DNA from: Cadophora sp. MPI-SDFR-AT-0126
Taxonomy: Eukaryota > Ascomycota > Leotiomycetes > Helotiales > Ploettnerulaceae
NCBI GenBank assembly: GCA_020747065.1
Contig: JAGMVK010000013.1
Coordinates: 248,001 to 312,000 of the forward strand
Reading direction: 5' to 3'
DNA length: 64,000 bases
Every line of letters starts with the position of its first letter. Position 1 is the stretch's first letter. The position numbers and the translations under genes are program-made. This document shows positions 59,972 to 64,000 of this stretch, piece by piece. The notes under the pieces are model-generated. The model did no database searches, was not told the DNA's origin, and saw only the letters and a program-made list of their open reading frames with translations.

Positions 59972-60469
59972 ATGTGCATCCTCCTCTGCTACACCTATTC
60001 AGCTTGCCCACACATAGCCAAGAGTGGAATTTATACGTGCTATGCAGCCAAGACTTCCGGCCGGGGCTTCGACGAGAGATGCTCGACCTTCAAGATCACG
60101 AGTCAGAAGCTGCGATGGAAGAAGGAGGCGAAGCGGTGTGCGCCGTGTTTGGAAGCTTTCGGTGAAAAGGCACCGGTTAGGCGGAAGAGGGTTGGAAAGA
60201 TCAGGAACGGGAAAAGAGATGAGAGAAAGGGAGAGAGTGGAACTGATGATGGCGATGGAGCAGGCCAGGTGAAGGAACTTGTGAAAGGAGGAGATCTCGT
60301 GAAGGGGGAGAAGGCCGTAGACGGAGAGAAGATCATGAAATTAGAGCAGGTTGTGAACGGGGAAAAGGTTGATGGGGAGGATTCGAAGGACGAGAATCAA
60401 GTCTTAAAGACGCTAATGGGCGAAGAACTGGCGACATTTGGTGTGAACTTTACCACTCAACGGCATTGA
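59972..60469 (+). CDS. Small Cys-motif, Lys/Glu-rich hypothetical protein
   Basis: Single exon, 165 residues, true ATG. It begins MCILLCYTYSACPHIAKSGIYTC, which fits a common mould pattern (Met-Cys, then Tyr-x-x-C-x-H within ~15 residues) for small proteins of unknown function, with a later CAPC pair near residue 57. The rest is highly charged with degenerate KGE/GEK units (DLVKGEKAVDGEKIM, VVNGEKVDGED) and probably disordered. There is no signal peptide. It stands alone in a gene-poor region. Its function is unknown and expression is unproven. Confidence 0.5.
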   Translation: MCILLCYTYSACPHIAKSGIYTCYAAKTSGRGFDERCSTFKITSQKLRWKKEAKRCAPCLEAFGEKAPVRRKRVGKIRNGKRDERKGESGTDDGDGAGQVKELVKGGDLVKGEKAVDGEKIMKLEQVVNGEKVDGEDSKDENQVLKTLMGEELATFGVNFTTQRH

Positions 60470-61482
60470 AGCAAGTAAATTCTTTGGAAGGCAAGGGGAA
60501 ATGCTCCGCTGACCAATGCAAGGTTCATTTTCTTCGTTCCAAGTTCCTTAACCTGGAATTGAGTGTGCTTTGTACGCAATTAGTTGCGCAGAAATCTGCT
60601 TATACAACCAGCGTCGTCAGATCCAATGAAGCGGGAAAGATATTGTGGTATAATGCTGGAACAGTGGTGCCAAATCAAACCAAGTCCCAGTAGCCCAGCA
60701 AGCCTCTACTCATCCATCAGAGATCAGGACATCTCCTGTGACGAAAAGGGTCTCAAAGGAAATTCCTCGAAGAATGAAAGTCATGAAACCAAACAAAAGA
60801 CATCAGAAAAAGAGGTAAGTGCGATGGTTATAACACCGGTAGATTTTTGGTCAGGTTGATCATGACAGTCTGCTCGGATTCCCCTTCTTCCAAAAAGCTG
60901 CCTTCTTCCCCGTTGCCGCATTGACGCTTGATTGGCTGTTCTTCATTGCTACACGCGTGAATTAGCGAAACATTTTCGCAAGCCTTATAAAGTTTTGAAG
61001 TTAACCTGCTTCATAAGCTCGAATTCGACACTGAAATTGAGTGAGGCAGAAATCAAGATGAGTCCGGGATCCAGAGAAGGACTTTGCTCAAGGATCGGCA
61101 GATCTTACAATGGCGAGATACTGAGCAGGCTAAGCGGTATGAAGGAATTCTTGACTGTTAGTCTCCGAAACCTCGCAAAAAAACTACCTTGGAGAACACG
61201 CTGGGTCAAACACGGCCGTCCTGGAACTTCTTCATTAAATGCTCATGCTTCAGCTGGGCTACCAGCCGCATACTATTACTCTTAATCCATGAGGGGGTGA
61301 TTTTGACTGAAATTGAAGCCTTTGGATGGGTAGCGGTATCACCGAGCGGTTCTCACGAATCAGTGTTCGATCATTTATATGTTCAGATGTTTCATTCTGC
61401 GAGGGAATCCAATATCGAAACTCTCAAAATTAAGTCTTCATTTCGACTTTCTCATGTCCCAACTTGCTGCACGGATACCGGT
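60470..61482. other. Gene-free interval
   Basis: About 1 kb with only TTG- or CTG-initiated frames and no motif. Nothing supported. Confidence 0.4.
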
Positions 61483-61683
61483 TCACGTCCGAGGAGCGCC
61501 TGTCCAATTATTCCCACCCAGAGATGCTCCTCTGCACCGTGGACACAGTCCCGGCTCCCAGAACAGGTCGTATTCGTACGCCGGACAATTTCTGCCGAAT
61601 GAAAGCTGTCGATCACAACGGATCCGATATTCTTGACCAGTGTGGCGACATGCCTTGTATTTGAGGATAGTCTCGTTGCACAC
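61483..61683 (-). pseudogene. Small Cys/His ORF of the Met-Cys family lacking an ATG
   Basis: An open frame of 66 codons begins GTG-TGC where this family normally starts ATG-TGC. It then reads CNETILKYKACRHTGQEY, a Cys (IRCDR), NCPAYEYDL and a CPRC knuckle (GLCPRCRG). The Tyr-x-x-C-x-H and C-x-x-C spacing matches the small mould proteins of the type seen at 59972. No nearby in-frame ATG upstream was found, so the start codon looks lost, or a spliced start has been missed. Confidence 0.4.
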
Positions 61684-62605
61684 CTTTTTTTCTGTGTATT
61701 GCTGTAAATTTGTTCGAGGATCTTCTTGTGTAGAGTTCGAGACTTTATTGCTGAAGGCGAGAAGAAAGGTAACTCGAACAAGATATCGTCAATGGTTTGA
61801 CATTGCGTGAATAGGATTGAACTAATAATGTTCGTTATGAAGACGAGTCATTGTGGGAGAACGGGTTCGGATTCCCGAGCATTCTCCACCACATGTTCCG
61901 AGTGAATGAGTTCCATGGCCTGTCACATATACTCGAACTTGCACAATTAGAATTTACGTTTCCATACACTGCTTGCGGCTTCGAGCGATGCTGATTATTA
62001 GATTGACTAATCCTCGTGAATCGAGTAGTCTTTATGCTTCTGAGGGGTATGGAGTCAAAGAGACACTTAAGATCCAATCCATCTACATTTTGAGAGCCGG
62101 AAAATATCTGATTTACATATTTTGAGACCTGTGAGTAAGTGAGTGCCCCAGTAAGTAGAGAGAGTGGTAGTAGCCTAGTGATGCCTTGTATGACGCAAGA
62201 ATGGAGAATACAAGAGAGTGATAGAGGTGGCTTATTCAATGTGTGGACCAATTCATCCAAAGGGTATGGTAGCATATAGGTCATCCAATGCGAAAGGAAG
62301 GCGAGGAAACAAGTTACCGTCGCGGTGAATACGCTGTGGCCGTTTGAGCTTTGGCAAGCCACCAAAACTTTCACCCTGGTAGCCTCAGAATCAATTGAAT
62401 TCGCTTCGATCAATCCATTTCAGCAAAACCAATTCAGAAAAAGGCGCGCGTCTAGTCTAGCCAATTTTTACTTAAGCTCGTCTGCGGTCATGGCCCTTCC
62501 TCTTCCTTTGATGTTTTCTCCGCGATAATCTCGACAACGTCCTCGCAATACAACAACCACATCCAACATCCATCCTCCCTTAGAGAGATCGAAACCAACA
62601 CCAAG
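61684..62605. other. Gene-free interval
   Basis: A 192-codon minus frame (61835-62413) has no motif and an unlikely composition. The last ~100 bp before 62606 are C/A-rich like a mould 5' leader. Confidence 0.4.
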
Positions 62606-62995
62606 ATGGCAGACCAAGAAGACTACATAAGTCTGACTGTGTACCAGCTTAGATCTCAACTTCAATCGCGCAGCCTGCCTCTATAGGGGAACAAGAATAT
62701 GCTTGTCGCTCGTCTCCTCAAACATGATGAGCCAAGCCGGTAGCCACCCTCCGATGAACTCGATGACTCCGATGGCACTGCAGAGCAGAAGGAGATCGGC
62801 GATGACTTCAATCGAAGATTGGCGGCTTTGCGCAGCCAGAGCAGACCCAAAAATGCAGGACAAGCAGGCCAAGGTGATATTGATATGTCGGAGTGCCATT
62901 GTGATACTAATGAACGCTGGTCAGTGTATGGTATCAAGATGAAGGTCAAGCAGATTGGATGTGCGTTCCCTTGGCTTTGCGAGGTACTGGTTTAA
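62606..62995 (+). pseudogene. SAP-domain protein remnant with two in-frame TAG codons
   Basis: ATG 62606 begins MADQEDYISLTVYQLRSQLQ, then RSLPL, TAG at 62684, and in the same frame GNKNMLVARLLKHDEPSR. Together these form a SAP helix-turn-helix motif (L-x-x-x-Q-L-R-x-x-L ... G-N-K-x-x-L-V-x-R-L), a fold that binds DNA or RNA. A second TAG is at 62741. The same frame then continues SDELDDSDGTAEQKEIGDDF and WSVYGIKMKVKQIG to a TAA at 62993. Frame conservation across both stops marks a formerly coding gene. The intact family has an N-terminal SAP and a longer C-terminal part, which is missing or in unrecognised exons. Confidence 0.5.
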
Positions 62996-64000
62996 ACAGG
63001 TTCAGCATCTGTTTGGTCGCGATATTTGGACACTTTCAAGTTGGGTAGAGCGAAGTGGTGGGAGATAGATAGATAGACTGTGAACCCTGCTACTGTCCGT
63101 ATATGAGGGCTCTCTATGATCAATAAAAGATACTTTTGACCGTAATTGCCAGGAAAATTGAGAATATAATTATTGTGATACCGCAACCCTGCTGTGGTAG
63201 ATAATTTCCTGCGTCCACTGATGCGATAAGCCTCGCATGAATATGCAGCACTCTCAGCTTTAGCGATGTCATCGACAAATATTTACCCACAATTCACCAA
63301 AGCCGTCGACCAAACCATTTTTTTGATCTACTTGTATCGAAATAAGCACTTTTGGCACGAGTACCTCGCCTCTGGATCACCTATATGGAAACACTGCTCC
63401 GTGGGGTAATCATGGTAACAGTGATTATGAGGAATCTCAGAAAGGCACTACCGAACGCGTTCAGAACTATGGCCTAAACGCGTACCTCCTCCAGTCTGGT
63501 GGGGCCCTGGTAGCTTCGTCTTAGGCCGGGAGCCCATGCCTCATACGCATCTGGTAAACCAGAATTTATGGCGTCTTCCATCATTAATGGCGTCTGTGTA
63601 GTGCCAACACTGCACTTTCCTCTGAGCTCCCATTGTCACACTGGTGACTATCTATCAGTCAAGGGTAAAGTAATATTGTGGTGCATGGTAAAAGTGCACC
63701 CATGAATTACTTTTTGCAAAATTTTAATCATTCATAATAAGTCTGGGGTAAAGAAATAATTTATTTGTGCGCGATACAAGTGCACTATCTTTTTTTTTTC
63801 TTCAAATTTTTGGCTCGCTTTTTGGTTCTAGTAAATAATCGCTCGCCTAAATATGTCGCTTAGGGGCCAAAGAGCTGGCAAAGAGCCCACCCAACCAAGA
63901 GAGAAAGCCTCTTCTCTGAGTAAAACTGCTGCAAGCTTTTGTCATCAAGTGGTTCAAGTTAGGATTATCTAACATGGGCATCAATTGAAAAAGATCCTCG
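62996..64000. other. Gene-free end of window
   Basis: AT-rich with a T-run at about 63790-63800 and no convincing frame. Confidence 0.4.

Noticed and set aside
61835..62413. 192-codon minus frame
   Set aside because: Composition and lack of motifs suggest a chance frame.
1..64000. CRISPR arrays, bacterial operons, rRNA genes
   Set aside because: No spaced repeats or rRNA-like sequence; intron-rich eukaryotic genes throughout.

Overview
The window looks like nuclear DNA of a filamentous ascomycete (Pezizomycotina). Most genes carry several short GT-AG introns of about 45-80 nt with CTAAC/CTGAC-like branch sites. The families are typical of moulds: a HET-domain protein, a NACHT-ankyrin NLR, a WSC-domain copper radical oxidase, a LaeA-like methyltransferase and small cysteine-rich secreted proteins. 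A Leotiomycetes-type genome is my guess, not shown by the sequence. Exon structures were assembled by hand from splice signals and frame continuity. All predicted proteins are conceptual. Some open reading frames begin at non-ATG codons, so starts were moved to the first credible ATG.

Layout. 1.6-2.4 kb: a secreted protein of unknown family (minus). 3.1-6.3 kb: the UTP17/NAN1 (WDR75) ribosome-biogenesis WD40 protein (minus), divergent from RPB10 at 6.5-6.9 kb. 9.5-11.9 kb: a 737-residue protein with Trp/Leu-Cys helical repeats. 12.8-13.5 kb: a frame-broken paralogue of the first secreted gene. 14.5-14.9 kb: a small bHLH factor (Ino4-like). 15.3-17.0 kb: mitochondrial threonyl-tRNA synthetase (minus). 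17.3-18.9 kb: a single-pass membrane/coiled-coil protein. 20.0-22.2 kb: an unknown low-complexity protein. 24.9-25.7 kb: a Cys-rich secreted protein. 27.8-29.0 kb: a type I membrane protein. 29.9-34.5 kb: a 1331-residue oxidase with five WSC domains (minus).

36.3-45.3 kb holds the most interesting locus. A very large NACHT-ankyrin NLR-like gene, apparently frameshifted, converges on a HET-domain gene. A 93-bp TA-flanked inverted-repeat element (MITE-like) lies between them. Both families are established players in fungal non-self recognition and regulated cell death.

46.1-58.3 kb: a type II membrane protein, then a run of small-molecule-type enzymes. These are a flavin monooxygenase, a short-chain dehydrogenase, an O-methyltransferase with a 16-nt microexon, and a LaeA-like methyltransferase, followed by an unknown gene. 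No PKS, NRPS or terpene synthase is present in the window, so a biosynthetic cluster is only a possibility. The last 6 kb is gene-poor and holds a small Cys/Lys-rich ORF, a small Cys/His ORF lacking an ATG, and a SAP-domain pseudogene. No tRNA, rRNA or CRISPR was found.
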